Shown: positions 8,488 through 17,504, counted from the first letter of the stretch. The stretch is DNA of 64,000 nt from Dictyobacter kobayashii (GCF_003967555.1 NZ_BIFS01000001.1:3534001-3598000); one strand, 5' to 3'. Made by a program: numbers and translations. Notes: a model not told the origin generated them from the letters alone.

Positions 8488-10158
8488 CTACTCTGCTAGA
8501 CTACGAAACTCGTGTTGTTCACCAAAGATTTGTCGCATCGTATCACTGATCTCACCCAGTGTCGCATAAGCTTCAACCGCAGCGATAATGGCCGGCATCA
8601 GATTATCACTACCTGTGGCGGCTCGCTGCAGTGCCTGTAACTTCTGGCTGACCAGTTCATTGTCACGTCTCTGTCGCAACGCGGCTAGCTTCTCTGCCTG
8701 ACGCGCGCCTATCTGAGGATCGACCTTGTGACTGCTGGTATGGGCTGGCTCTGCTTGCTTAAAGCGGTTGACGCCGACGACAACTGTTTGCTCTTTCTCC
8801 AGTGAGAGCTGATACTCATAGGCCGCTTCCTCAATCTGGGACTGCATATAGCCGTTCTCGATGGCGCGTACGCTCCCACCGAGGTCGTCGATTTGCTGGA
8901 TATATGCCCAGGCTCGCTGCTCTAACTCATTTGTCAGGGCTTCAACATAGTATGAGCCTGCCAGCGGATCAACAACGTCAGCTACTCCGGTTTCGTAGCC
9001 AAGGACCTGCTGGGTACGCAGGGCCAGGCGTGCTGTCTCTTCGGTCGGAAGAGATAGCGCCTCATCTTTAGAGTTGGTATGCAATGATTGGGTGCCGCCC
9101 AGCACTGCTGCCAGTGCCTGGTAGGCTGTGCGCACAATATTATTATCTGGCTGCTGGGCTGTCAGCGTCGAGCCAGCAGTCTGCGTATGGAAGCGTAGCA
9201 TCATGGAACGCGGATCTTGCGCATGGAAGCGCTCACGCATGATATGGGCCCACATACGTCTGGCGGCTCGAAACTTGGCTACCTCTTCAAACAGGTTATT
9301 ATGGCTGTTGAAAAAGAAAGAGAGCTGACCGGCAAAGGTATCTACATTGAGACCCGCGTCCAGGGCCGCCTGTACATAGGCGATGGCATTTGACAGGGTG
9401 AATGCGATCTCCTGGGCTGCTGTAGAGCCAGCTTCACGCATGTGATAGCCACTAATGCTAATCGTGTTCCATTGCGGTAATTCTTCGGCGCAATAGCTAA
9501 AAATATCGGTAATGATGCGCATTGAGTGGCGTGGAGGATAAATATAGGTACCACGCGCGGTATACTCTTTGAGCAGATCATTTTGGATCGTGCCTGAGAG
9601 CTTGCGCGGATCGGCTCCCTGCTTTTTAGCGACCGCAATATACAGAGCCAGCAGTATACTGGCTGTGGCATTGATCGTCATTGATGTGCTAATGCGTTCG
9701 AGTGGCAGGCCATGGAGCAACGTTTCCATATCTTCCAGACTTGAAATAGATACCCCTACTTTGCCCACTTCTCCCTCAGAAAAAGGATGATCTGCGTCAT
9801 AGCCCATCTGGGTTGGTAGATCAAAAGCTACTGACAGACCGGTAGTTCCTTGAGATAAGAGGTAGTGGTAACGCTGATTAGACTCCTCAGCGCTAGCGAA
9901 GCCAGCGTATTGGCGCATCGTCCAGAGCCTGGAGCGATACATGCCGGGGCGTACGCCACGTGTGAATGGAAACTCTCCTGGATATCCCAGTTGCGTCTGG
10001 GCATCCCAGTTGGTGAGGTCTTCTTCGTTGGGCAGATCCGGAATCTCAATGTCCGAACTTGTCACAAATTTCTCTTTCCGCGTGGTGGACTTTTCGCCCA
10101 CCTTGCGTGCTGTTGTATTGCGCCACTCGCTGGCACTTTTACTCACATGTATATCCAT
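8488..10158 (-). CDS. Methylmalonyl-CoA mutase, large-subunit catalytic domain
   Basis: This is the TIM-barrel catalytic half of a B12-dependent acyl-CoA mutase, which converts methylmalonyl-CoA to succinyl-CoA in propionate metabolism. Recognisable segments include YPGEFPFTRGVRPGMY, QGTTGLSVAFDLPTQMGYD, the ISISGYHMREAGSTAAQE region and VVDPLAGSYYVE. At about 556 residues it lacks the C-terminal cobalamin-binding domain, so a separate small subunit is expected elsewhere. ATG 10158 follows AGGAGG by 13 bases; a TTG at 10188 is an alternative. The upstream biotin carrier gene fits a propionyl-CoA to succinyl-CoA route. Confidence 0.93.
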   Translation of the reverse strand: MDIHVSKSASEWRNTTARKVGEKSTTRKEKFVTSSDIEIPDLPNEEDLTNWDAQTQLGYPGEFPFTRGVRPGMYRSRLWTMRQYAGFASAEESNQRYHYLLSQGTTGLSVAFDLPTQMGYDADHPFSEGEVGKVGVSISSLEDMETLLHGLPLERISTSMTINATASILLALYIAVAKKQGADPRKLSGTIQNDLLKEYTARGTYIYPPRHSMRIITDIFSYCAEELPQWNTISISGYHMREAGSTAAQEIAFTLSNAIAYVQAALDAGLNVDTFAGQLSFFFNSHNNLFEEVAKFRAARRMWAHIMRERFHAQDPRSMMLRFHTQTAGSTLTAQQPDNNIVRTAYQALAAVLGGTQSLHTNSKDEALSLPTEETARLALRTQQVLGYETGVADVVDPLAGSYYVEALTNELEQRAWAYIQQIDDLGGSVRAIENGYMQSQIEEAAYEYQLSLEKEQTVVVGVNRFKQAEPAHTSSHKVDPQIGARQAEKLAALRQRRDNELVSQKLQALQRAATGSDNLMPAIIAAVEAYATLGEISDTMRQIFGEQHEFRSLAE

Positions 10159-10217
10159 AGACGCCCGTGCTCCTCCTATGAATGCCAAGAAAATTATAAC
10201 ATAAGACGAAAATTGAA

Positions 10218-10790
10218 CTAAGCAGGCTGCTCAGCTTCAATAATGACCAGCAACTGGCCCTGATCCACCGTCTGTCCTTTATTGACTTTGAGCTCTTTCA
10301 CGGTTCCTGTAATTGGAGATGGCAGATCATTTTCCATTTTCATGGCTTCTAGCACAATCACGGTTTGTCCAGCGTTGACTGTGTCACCTGGCTGTACCAG
10401 CGTATTGACTACTAGCCCGGGCATAGGAGCTTGTATCCTGGCTGCACTGCTCTGTGCACCCGCGCGTGCCATACCTTCCAGCAGCCGTGTGCGTTCGTCT
10501 TCAACGGTCACCAGAAAGTACTGTCCCGCTAACTGAATTTCGTAGGTCTGGCTGCTCTTTTCCTCTTCTTGCACAACACGACGGACAAAGACTTCATAGG
10601 ATTTGCCCGCAATGAGCAAACTATAGTGTCCACCTTCGGGCTGTTTCCCCTTCTCATCGGTGGCTAGCTTTGCAATGCGTTGCCAATCGAGTATATGAGA
10701 TACCCCATCCAGCGTCACCGCTGTCTGGGCACCTTGCGGCTGGGTCGTAATCGTATAATTCTGATTTTTTATGGATGCAATATATGGCAT
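10218..10790 (-). CDS. Biotin carboxyl carrier protein of an acyl-CoA carboxylase
   Basis: The C-terminal 75 residues form a biotinyl/lipoyl domain with the biotinylation motif EAMKMEN and the preceding PMPGLVVNTLVQPGDTV. The first 110 residues resemble the swivel region found in propionyl/acetyl-CoA carboxylase alpha subunits without their carboxylase domain. It is 190 residues long and starts at ATG 10790 after AGAAGGT. It is encoded 60 bases upstream of the mutase on the same strand and probably serves a propionyl-CoA carboxylase whose other subunits are elsewhere. Confidence 0.88.
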   Translation of the reverse strand: MPYIASIKNQNYTITTQPQGAQTAVTLDGVSHILDWQRIAKLATDEKGKQPEGGHYSLLIAGKSYEVFVRRVVQEEEKSSQTYEIQLAGQYFLVTVEDERTRLLEGMARAGAQSSAARIQAPMPGLVVNTLVQPGDTVNAGQTVIVLEAMKMENDLPSPITGTVKELKVNKGQTVDQGQLLVIIEAEQPA

Positions 10791-10904
10791 GGCGTTTTAC
10801 CTTCTACTTTGAAAGTCATCTCTTAACAGATGTACACGAGGTCATTGTATCATGTCTATTAGGAGTAGGCGAGACAGGAATATTTCGGGAAAACTGGCAC
10901 TGAT

Positions 10905-10947
10905 TCTAACATTCCTCTAACACTTTTCCTATGCGCTTCTAACACTT
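10905..10947 (+). promoter_or_regulatory. Three helically phased direct repeats upstream of the groESL cluster
   Basis: TCTAACATT (10905), TCTAACACTT (10916) and TCTAACACTT (10938) are spaced 11 and 22 bases apart, so all lie on one face of the helix. They precede the Cys-rich protein and groES. No CIRCE-type inverted repeat was seen here. The repeats could be sites for a transcription factor controlling the heat-shock operon; that is inference. Confidence 0.45.
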
Positions 10948-11118
10948 GTCGTGGCATACTCTTACGCAGAGAAAAGAATAACGCAGCATCTTGGATATTT
11001 ATAAGGGGTGAGTGCGAGGAGTTACATGGTGTAGGAGACGCCTGGTATCGGCCTCTGATTTGAGGCGATGCTCCCTTTAAAACGGCGTTGTATGGGAAGC
11101 TACAGCGAAGGTAATACC

Positions 11119-11409
11119 ATGAAGAGACAAGAGGATTTTAACGATCCCTATAATAAAGACAGTACGCACGAACAGAGCGAATCTGCTCAAGCGGTTTCGG
11201 CACATGTGCAGAAGCCGCTACGTTGTGCGAACTGTGATATTGAGATTCTCTGGTCTCCGACTGTGCAACGTGGACAGACTTACTGTTGTACTGGCTGTGC
11301 GGCTGGTGGACCCTGTTGTTGTGACTATTCGCAATATCGCTCTATTAATATCTCAGGTGTAATTCATTATGGCCCAGACGAAGAGGCACTGAATAAGTCT
11401 TCTGACTGA
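11119..11409 (+). CDS. Small Cys-rich putative zinc-binding protein
   Basis: The 96-residue product has a polar N-terminal half and a Cys-rich half: CANC, then CCTGC and CCC, ending in an acidic tail. The spacing CxxC-x17-CCxxC suggests a zinc ribbon or metallothionein-like site. ATG 11119 follows GCGAAGGT at a good distance; the longer frame from 11068 has no site. It lies 31 bases before groES and is likely cotranscribed, so a role in redox or metal stress alongside the chaperonin is possible. No specific function is recognised. Confidence 0.6.
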   Translation: MKRQEDFNDPYNKDSTHEQSESAQAVSAHVQKPLRCANCDIEILWSPTVQRGQTYCCTGCAAGGPCCCDYSQYRSINISGVIHYGPDEEALNKSSD

Positions 11410-11440
11410 TAAGCTTCATTGATGAAAGGAAGTGTAAACC

Positions 11441-11731
11441 GTGGCTAAAATTCGTCCAGTTGGAGATCGCGTGGTAGTAAAACCCGCGGCAAAAGAAGAA
11501 GTAACTAAAAGCGGCATCGTTATCCCTGACACTGCTAAAGAGAAGCCCCAGGAGGGGGTTGTCATTGCTGTTGGCAATGGCCGTTTGTTGGATAATGGCG
11601 ATCGCGCAACCATAGATGTCCATGAGGGTGATCGTGTGCTGTTCGCGAAATATGGCGGCACCGAGTTCAAACTGGAAGGCGAAGAGTACCTGGTACTCAA
11701 AGAGAACGATATTCTTGCAATTGTTGGCTAG
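11441..11731 (+). CDS. groES: Co-chaperonin GroES
   Basis: The 96-residue cap of the GroEL chamber shows IRPVGDRVVVKP at the N-terminus, a mobile-loop region near TKSGIVIPDTAKEKPQEG, and the GDRVLFAKYGGTE signature. It starts with GTG at 11441 after GGAAG. It is followed by groEL after 97 bases, the standard arrangement. Confidence 0.97.
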   Translation: MAKIRPVGDRVVVKPAAKEEVTKSGIVIPDTAKEKPQEGVVIAVGNGRLLDNGDRATIDVHEGDRVLFAKYGGTEFKLEGEEYLVLKENDILAIVG

Positions 11732-11828
11732 TAATTCCTGCATTGGACTGTATGAACAGGCTGCTTGCTTATATGTTCATCGTCTGAATGTGTGAGGAAT
11801 AGAATAGTGTAGGGGAAGGAATTCACTC

Positions 11829-13454
11829 ATGGCAAAACAGCTCGTATTTGACGAAGAGGCTCGCCGGTCCCTTAAAAAGGGCATTGATATTCTCGCCGGT
11901 GCTGTAAAAACCACCCTGGGTCCTAAGGGCCGTAACGTTGCTCTGGATAAAAAGTTTGGTGCTCCCAACGTTACCCATGATGGCGTGACCGTTGCGAAAG
12001 AGATTCAGCTGGAAGATCCATTTGAGAACATGGGCGCTCAGTTGTTGAAAGAGGCTGCCACCCGCACGAACGACGTAGCTGGTGATGGCACGACAACCGC
12101 GACTGTTCTGGCTCAGGCTATCGTTAACGAAGGTTTGAAGAACCTGGCCGCTGGCGCCAATCCTATGCAGTTGAAGCTGGGTATCGACAAAGGTACCGAG
12201 GCAGTCGTTGCTTATATTCGCCAGCTGGCTGTGCCGGTCGAAGGTAAGAAAGAGATTGCTCAGATTGCTTCTATCTCTGCCGCTGATGAGCAGATCGGTG
12301 AGTTGATCGCTGAAGTGATGGACAAAGTCGGTAAAGATGGCGTTATCACTGTTGAAGAGTCTCGCGGTATCAACTTTGAGACCGAGTATGTCGAAGGTAT
12401 GCAGATCGACAAAGGCTATATTTCTCCTTATTTTGTAACGAATGCGGAGAAGATGGAAGCTACCCTCGAGAATCCTTACATCTTGATCACCGATAAGAAG
12501 ATCAGTGCTATTCAGGATATCCTGCCTCTTATTGAGAAGATTGTTCAGCAGGGTCGCCGTGAAATTGTGATCATTGCTGAGGATGTTGATGGCGAGGCTC
12601 TGGCTACCCTGGTTGTCAACAAACTGCGCGGTATCCTCAATGTCCTGGCTGTCAAAGCTCCTGGCTTTGGTGATCGCCGTAAAGAGATGTTGCGCGACAT
12701 TGCCGTTCTGACCGGTGGTGAAGTGATCAGCGAAGAGATGGGCCGTCGCCTGGATAGCGCAACCCTTGAGGATCTGGGTTCTGCCCGTATGGTTACCTCC
12801 CATAAAGAAGATACCACTATCATTGAGGGCCATGGACGTCCTGAGGAGATTCAGGCTCGCATTCGCCAGATCAAAGCTCAGATTGATGAGACTACCAGCG
12901 ATTACGATCGTGAGAAGCTGCAGGAGCGCCTGGCCAAGCTGTCCGGTGGTGTTGCTGTAATCAAAGTTGGTGCTGGTACCGAGGTTGAGCTGAAGTATCG
13001 CCAGACCCGTGTTGAGGATGCACTGTCCGCTACCCGCGCCGGTGTTGAAGAGGGCATGGTCCCTGGTGGTGGTGTTGCTCTCCTGACTGCTATGGAGGCT
13101 CTGAATAATCTGAACCTGCAGGGTGATGCCGCAACCGGTGTTAATATCCTGCGCCGCGCTCTCGAAGAGCCCATCCGCCAGCTGGCTTCCAATGGTGGCC
13201 GTGACGGTTCAGTCGTCGTTGAAGGTATCCTGCGTGCCCAGCGTGAGCAGAACAACAAACACATTGGTTACAACGTTCTGACCGATACCTATGGCGATAT
13301 GTTCGAGTATGGTATTGCTGACCCTGCTAAAGTGACCCGTTCGGCACTGCAGAATGCTGCCAGCATCGGTGCCATGATCCTGACAACTGAGGCTCTGATC
13401 ACTGATCTGCCAGAGAAGAATCAACCAGCTGCTCCAGCTGTCCCTGAATACTAA
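11829..13454 (+). CDS. groEL: Chaperonin GroEL
   Basis: The 541-residue 60-kDa chaperonin is full length. TLGPKGRNVALDKK, the ATP-binding DGVTVAKEI and GDGTTTATVLAQ motifs and the signature AAVEEGMVPGGG-like segment (ATRAGVEEGMVPGGG) are intact. The C-terminus ends in Pro/Ala-rich PAAPAVPEY and lacks the usual GGM repeat. Start ATG 11829 follows GGGAAGGA. A strong terminator lies downstream at 13473. Confidence 0.98.
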   Translation: MAKQLVFDEEARRSLKKGIDILAGAVKTTLGPKGRNVALDKKFGAPNVTHDGVTVAKEIQLEDPFENMGAQLLKEAATRTNDVAGDGTTTATVLAQAIVNEGLKNLAAGANPMQLKLGIDKGTEAVVAYIRQLAVPVEGKKEIAQIASISAADEQIGELIAEVMDKVGKDGVITVEESRGINFETEYVEGMQIDKGYISPYFVTNAEKMEATLENPYILITDKKISAIQDILPLIEKIVQQGRREIVIIAEDVDGEALATLVVNKLRGILNVLAVKAPGFGDRRKEMLRDIAVLTGGEVISEEMGRRLDSATLEDLGSARMVTSHKEDTTIIEGHGRPEEIQARIRQIKAQIDETTSDYDREKLQERLAKLSGGVAVIKVGAGTEVELKYRQTRVEDALSATRAGVEEGMVPGGGVALLTAMEALNNLNLQGDAATGVNILRRALEEPIRQLASNGGRDGSVVVEGILRAQREQNNKHIGYNVLTDTYGDMFEYGIADPAKVTRSALQNAASIGAMILTTEALITDLPEKNQPAAPAVPEY

Positions 13455-13472
13455 TTCTCATCGAGCAACCCC

Positions 13473-13524
13473 AACAAAAAGGATGCCCCCCATGGATATG
13501 TCCATGGGGGGCATCCTTTTTGTT
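13473..13524 (+). terminator. Bidirectional intrinsic terminator after groEL
   Basis: Perfect 24-bp arms (13473-13496 and 13501-13524) with a 4-base loop begin with an A-run and end with a T-run. It ends the groESL transcript 19 bases past the stop. Confidence 0.92.
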
Positions 13525-13544
13525 ATTTGCTGCTGAAAGTATAC

Positions 13545-13628
13545 GTGCGCTGACGCGCCCGCACTTTTTATATAGTGTGGTGTGGGAAATGCGCCCCTGC
13601 GCATTTCCCACACCACACTATATAAAAA
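13545..13628. repeat. Two-module palindromic element P4
   Basis: The GC module 13545-13564 has a reverse complement that reads GCGGGCGCGTCAGCGCAC, like P3. It abuts a perfect palindrome with 30-bp arms (13565-13594 and 13599-13628) and a 4-base loop. Arms start with five Ts and end with five As, the reverse polarity of the genuine terminator just upstream. Confidence 0.87.
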
Positions 13629-13665
13629 GGAAATTGTGAGCTGAAGGCTGTGAGGGTGCATAATC

Positions 13666-13763
13666 TTTTTTATTATAGTGGGGTGGTGGTAGAACGCGTG
13701 CCTGGCACGCGTTCTACCACCACCCCACTATAATAAAAAAGTGCGGGCGCGTAGCGCACGCAC
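13666..13763. repeat. Two-module palindromic element P5
   Basis: This is the longest palindrome of the window: perfect 37-bp arms (13666-13702 and 13704-13740) around a single base. It is followed directly by the GC module 13741-13763 with core GCGGGCGCGTAGCGCAC. Arms begin with six Ts and end with six As. The stem sequence is unrelated to P4, only 38 bases away, while the GC modules match and face each other outward. It lies just past the stop of the convergent gene. Confidence 0.88.
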
Positions 13764-13768
13764 ACATA

Positions 13769-14668
13769 TTAAGAAAGAAACTTCACAGAATTCAGCATCG
13801 GCGTCAGATATTTTTGTAGCGCCTCTTGATAAATAGTATCTGGCACTAAAAAGTAGATCACATAATAACTCTTGCTATGCTTATCGGCAATCGTCGTAAA
13901 GTGAATCTTTGTATTCTGCCCATCTAGCAAAGTAGCATCCTTCTGAGACCATTGTTCCCCGGCAATTTTGGGATTGGCGTTAGCGGCCTGCACCGTCTGA
14001 ATCTCGTGGCTGCCCTGTATCTGCTGCAGACTTTGTACCGTTGTCTGATTTAATTCATCGACTCCACTGATCGAGCTTGTTACCGCACTGGATAGGTGAT
14101 TGATGACAAAGGAGATGCCGACCTGGTCCTGGGAGATGGCTAGCGATGTTGCGGAGGTCGATTGCTGGGGAGCACCAACCGTCCAGTCAGATGGATATTT
14201 TATTGACATATTCAGGTTAGAATCTTTGGCCGTTTTGAATGAGCTCGGGTTGGGTAATGTATTGGTGTTGCCTTTGGGCTGGGGAGCCGCGGCGCTCGAT
14301 GATTGATTGGTGTTGCTACTGGGTTTGGCGGCCTGGCTGGTTAATTGACCGTTGCTGTATAGTGAGGCAAAAGTTACAAGGGCAGCAATAAGAGGAGCTA
14401 CTACAAGGACTGCGATCACTCCGATGACATTGCCAGTTTTGCGGCCTGCTTTGGGGGTTGCGTTTTTAGCGGTCAGTGGAGAGGTTGATGATGCGACCTG
14501 GCCATCTATAACATTGGGAAGCTGTTGTGGGACGCTGGTTGGCCACGGTGGAGTGCCCGGCGGTAAATACGAGAAGTTCGATGCGCGACTCGTATATGTA
14601 CTGGTTCCACAGCGTGGGCAGAAGGTAGTTGTGTCGGGAAGCTCGGCTGAGCACTGAGAACATTTCAT
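13769..14668 (-). CDS. Zinc-ribbon membrane-anchored protein with extracellular domain
   Basis: The 299-residue product starts with a zinc ribbon (CSQCSAELPDTTTFCPRCG), then a Pro/Ser-rich linker, one transmembrane helix around residues 82-105, a low-complexity Ser/Asn/Gln stretch and a C-terminal domain of about 150 residues. That domain (residues about 150-299, SIKYPSDWTV onward) resembles PsbP-like or similar sensor domains, presumably outside the cell. ATG 14668 follows GGGAG. Function unknown. Confidence 0.7.
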   Translation of the reverse strand: MKCSQCSAELPDTTTFCPRCGTSTYTSRASNFSYLPPGTPPWPTSVPQQLPNVIDGQVASSTSPLTAKNATPKAGRKTGNVIGVIAVLVVAPLIAALVTFASLYSNGQLTSQAAKPSSNTNQSSSAAAPQPKGNTNTLPNPSSFKTAKDSNLNMSIKYPSDWTVGAPQQSTSATSLAISQDQVGISFVINHLSSAVTSSISGVDELNQTTVQSLQQIQGSHEIQTVQAANANPKIAGEQWSQKDATLLDGQNTKIHFTTIADKHSKSYYVIYFLVPDTIYQEALQKYLTPMLNSVKFLS

Positions 14669-14686
14669 ATGTCACGCTCCCTGTTT

Positions 14687-14941
14687 TTATGGTGCCTTTA
14701 TTAAATGACAATCAAAGCGTACAACTCCACTCTGGCGCTCGGTTACGACTTTTAATACCTCTAGCTTAATAGGTTCCCCAATAGCGATGGGAATATCTGT
14801 TTCGTCCAGTACACGACACTCGAAATGGCGATCAGGGTCCGTTTTGTCGGCGATGACGCAACGTACATAATTATGTTCTTCGCCTTGAAAGATGGTGTGT
14901 AGTCCTGGTTCTTTTGTAAGTAGTGTGCCTTCCCTAATCAC
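14687..14941 (-). CDS. Small hypothetical protein, probable beta-rich fold
   Basis: An 84-residue soluble protein with no recognised family. Alternating hydrophobic strands around Cys28, Cys42 and Cys79 suggest a small beta barrel. The GTG start at 14941 is supported by GAGGAG ten bases upstream. It lies 18 bases before the zinc-ribbon protein on the same strand and may be cotranscribed with it. Confidence 0.55.
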   Translation of the reverse strand: MIREGTLLTKEPGLHTIFQGEEHNYVRCVIADKTDPDRHFECRVLDETDIPIAIGEPIKLEVLKVVTERQSGVVRFDCHLIKAP

Positions 14942-15288
14942 GTTTCAAACTCCTCTGAACGAGATAGTTATCCTGTAGTGGGTCAACATAAAAATAGGGA
15001 TATGATTACTAGTATTAGTAACAACCAGGCAATTGTCAACCTCTTTAACTATAATTATTGAATAGAATGGGAGAATTTGCAACTATTTGATACACGCTGG
15101 TTCTTTTACACACTTTTGGTGCGCCCGGTCATTCTATTATCGAGTCAGTGCAGGCTGGCCCTCACATAGTATTAGTGAGGGTTCAATGTTATTGTATCGA
15201 CACGTTGTTAGGATTTATCGAATTTAGCGAATTCTATAACCTTGCGCATTTGGTAAGAAAATCAAATACCCTTTAGTCTTGTTTTTGT
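14942..15288. other. Intergenic region with one hairpin
   Basis: No credible gene. A 7-bp stem hairpin (CCCTCAC and GTGAGGG, 15159-15181) with a 9-base loop is present. The remainder probably holds the promoter of the small minus-strand gene to its left; no clear promoter boxes could be assigned. Confidence 0.45.
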
Positions 15289-16671
15289 TCATTGCCAGAG
15301 TTGAATTGTGCCATCCGTGAGCGCGACAATAAGTTGATTCTCGGCAAAATTGAGTGCACTAATCTGCCAGGGATGGTAAAGTTTCTGCACAATCTGACCG
15401 GTTGCAATTGACCATAAGTCGATGACGCCTTCGTTTACCTCGCTATCTTCGCGTGCGACGGCCAACCAGGCGGCATCGGGCGAAATGGCCAGGCGCGCGC
15501 TACTCCCCATGGCTCCACTGGCGAATTCACTATAGGTGCCATTATCTATATCGCATAATCGAAGCTTATTTCCTTCATAAACAAAGGCCAGCCATGCTGC
15601 GTCTGGTGTCGTAATGTAGGGAGGTGTACAATCCTCGCAGCGCCCCATTAGAATAGAGGACTCGATATGAGGACCTTTGCTGCCCAACCTGCTTCGATTG
15701 AAGAGATTCCAACGGCGAATAATCGCCATCTGTTGCTGTTCCTGAGGAATCTGGGCGCAGGAGAGGGTGACCAACTTGCGTGTATCCTGAGATAGCGCGC
15801 GCATGCGGATGGCCCAGAAATTTCTTTTATCGGTTGCTTCTTCGACGCAAACAAGCGGATCAAAGAAGGTGTTGTTGGGCGCACCCAGTTCATGACTGAG
15901 AATATCAGTACTGCGTACGCCCTGTGAGCGGGGCGCGCGACTATCCTCGTTGAGATAAGGGAGGGACAGGCGTGCGATACGCTTGCCATCGGTTGTTACT
16001 TGCAGGCTGATATCCAGTGAATAATGGGCTGAGACGGCTCGCTCTGTTAGAGGATAGCTCCAGAGCCGATTGCCTGTATAGGCATCCCAAACATGTAGCC
16101 CCAGGCGATTCCAGCCTGCTAGCAGCGAGCCAGCCTGTGAAAAACGTAGCTCGCGTAGCGCTTCAATTGTGAGGTTGGGATCGCTGGTAAATCTGGCCGA
16201 CTCTTCAACTTTGTCCTGTGTGATCTGCCAGATTGTGCCTGCCCCATCCAGTGAGCCAGCCGCTAGCTGGATGCCATGGACTGTACGCCTGCTATGCAGT
16301 GCCGAGGTGATGCCATGGCTGGTCTTAATGATGGGGCCAGCATGGAGTGGCCCTCGCGTGCTGAAGGTATGCAGGCCAGAAAATTCCACATCCTCAGGAT
16401 TATCTGGTATATGAGGACGTGAACGTGGGCGTGTATACTTTTTGCGCAGATCTACCACACCACCAAGAATGACATCATACTGCTCACGTTTCTCCTCATC
16501 CCCAAGCACCGCATAAGCCCGATTGATGCGCTTCATCTCGAGCGCTCCCTCCGGGCCGGCCAGGTCAGGATGGAAACGGCGCGCTAATTGCCGATATGCA
16601 TGCTTGATTGTATCATTATCCGCATCAATAGGGACGCCTAAAATGGCATAATAGTTCTCTGGTGTATCCAT
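15289..16671 (-). CDS. DnaJ-domain protein fused to a WD40-type beta-propeller
   Basis: Residues 1-70 form a J domain with the HPD triad (RRFHPDLAG) that would stimulate an Hsp70 ATPase. Residues about 95-460 contain repeated blade-like segments (AWLAFVYEGNKLRLCDIDNG, AWLAVAREDSEVNEG, and IQLWQ at the end) typical of a WD40/quinoprotein-like propeller. The usual J-protein Gly/Phe and zinc domains are absent. The architecture suggests the propeller selects a client for Hsp70. Start ATG 16671. No dnaK is nearby. Confidence 0.8.
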   Translation of the reverse strand: MDTPENYYAILGVPIDADNDTIKHAYRQLARRFHPDLAGPEGALEMKRINRAYAVLGDEEKREQYDVILGGVVDLRKKYTRPRSRPHIPDNPEDVEFSGLHTFSTRGPLHAGPIIKTSHGITSALHSRRTVHGIQLAAGSLDGAGTIWQITQDKVEESARFTSDPNLTIEALRELRFSQAGSLLAGWNRLGLHVWDAYTGNRLWSYPLTERAVSAHYSLDISLQVTTDGKRIARLSLPYLNEDSRAPRSQGVRSTDILSHELGAPNNTFFDPLVCVEEATDKRNFWAIRMRALSQDTRKLVTLSCAQIPQEQQQMAIIRRWNLFNRSRLGSKGPHIESSILMGRCEDCTPPYITTPDAAWLAFVYEGNKLRLCDIDNGTYSEFASGAMGSSARLAISPDAAWLAVAREDSEVNEGVIDLWSIATGQIVQKLYHPWQISALNFAENQLIVALTDGTIQLWQ

Positions 16672-17210
16672 ATTTCTTTATCGTATCATAGCCAGGCCTC
16701 TGGCCGCATCATTTTTCAGGTTGAGCCGACCAGAAATTACAACAATAAATCTTTTCTCTCCGATTCTACCATATTTCTTGCCGTGCGCTTATCAATGGCC
16801 TGGCAAGAGGTGCTGAAAAACCACCCGACAGATGTGTTTATTCCTCTATGCTGTTAGTCGCGTTTAGCCTTGCCAGTGCAATAAAATCTACAAATACGTT
16901 ATTCGTGATCTTTAACCCCATTATTTTTCAGGCAAGGAAGCTATTATTATAAACATACAAATAATTATTTACTAAGCTATGAATAGCAGGCAAAAGGTAC
17001 CTTTTATGCATTTAACATTGGCAGGTAAAATGGTCTATATATTTACAATTGTGAAGAATTCCATTGTCATATGTAGTCAAAAATATTATACTCAATAAGA
17101 ATTATATGTTAGTGGAAGATTTTATCTCTATTGGAAGAGTTTTCAGAGAAAATACTTCCTGGCACTCATAATATTTAAACTGATGTAACTTGATTGAAAG
17201 GATTTGCCTT
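16672..17210. other. Long AT-rich intergenic region
   Basis: About 540 bases between divergent genes with no credible coding frame on either strand. It is increasingly AT-rich toward the right gene and probably carries both promoters; none could be assigned with certainty. Confidence 0.5.
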
Positions 17211-17504
17211 ATGGGTGAAAAAATGATGTTTTCTGCTGATGGGATGCGTAGTGTAGCCAGTCAGATGCTGACAGATGCACATACCGCTATTCATGACCAT
17301 GATAGTGCCTGGCGCCAGCTGGATAATCATCTACAGTCCTACCCAGACATTCTTCAAGGCCTGTTACGCAGCATCATTGAGCCACATCAACAACATATGC
17401 GAGCAACCTATGACTGGCAGATCGCTTTTGCCAATGCCTTAAAGTCCAGTGCCGATCAACTGGAACTTGCTGATCAGGAAGTAGCCAATGAGTTCAGGCT
17501 CTGA
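17211..17504 (+). CDS. WXG100-like small helical protein
   Basis: The 97-residue, all-helical, highly polar product has a central HDSAWRQLDNHL segment and a C-terminal helix. Its size and form match WXG100/ESAT-6-like proteins exported by type VII secretion, but the WxG turn itself is not clear (AWRQ). ATG 17211 follows GAAAGGA; the TTG at 17190 is less likely. Followed by a second similar gene. Assignment to the family is inference from shape. Confidence 0.5.
   Translation: MGEKMMFSADGMRSVASQMLTDAHTAIHDHDSAWRQLDNHLQSYPDILQGLLRSIIEPHQQHMRATYDWQIAFANALKSSADQLELADQEVANEFRL

Noticed and set aside
10860..11060. CIRCE (HrcA) operator upstream of groESL
   Set aside because: GAGTGC occurs once near 11010 but no matching inverted half at the required spacing was found.
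11823..12833. Long minus-strand frame opposite groEL
   Set aside because: Codon pattern belongs to groEL on the plus strand; the translation matches nothing recognisable.
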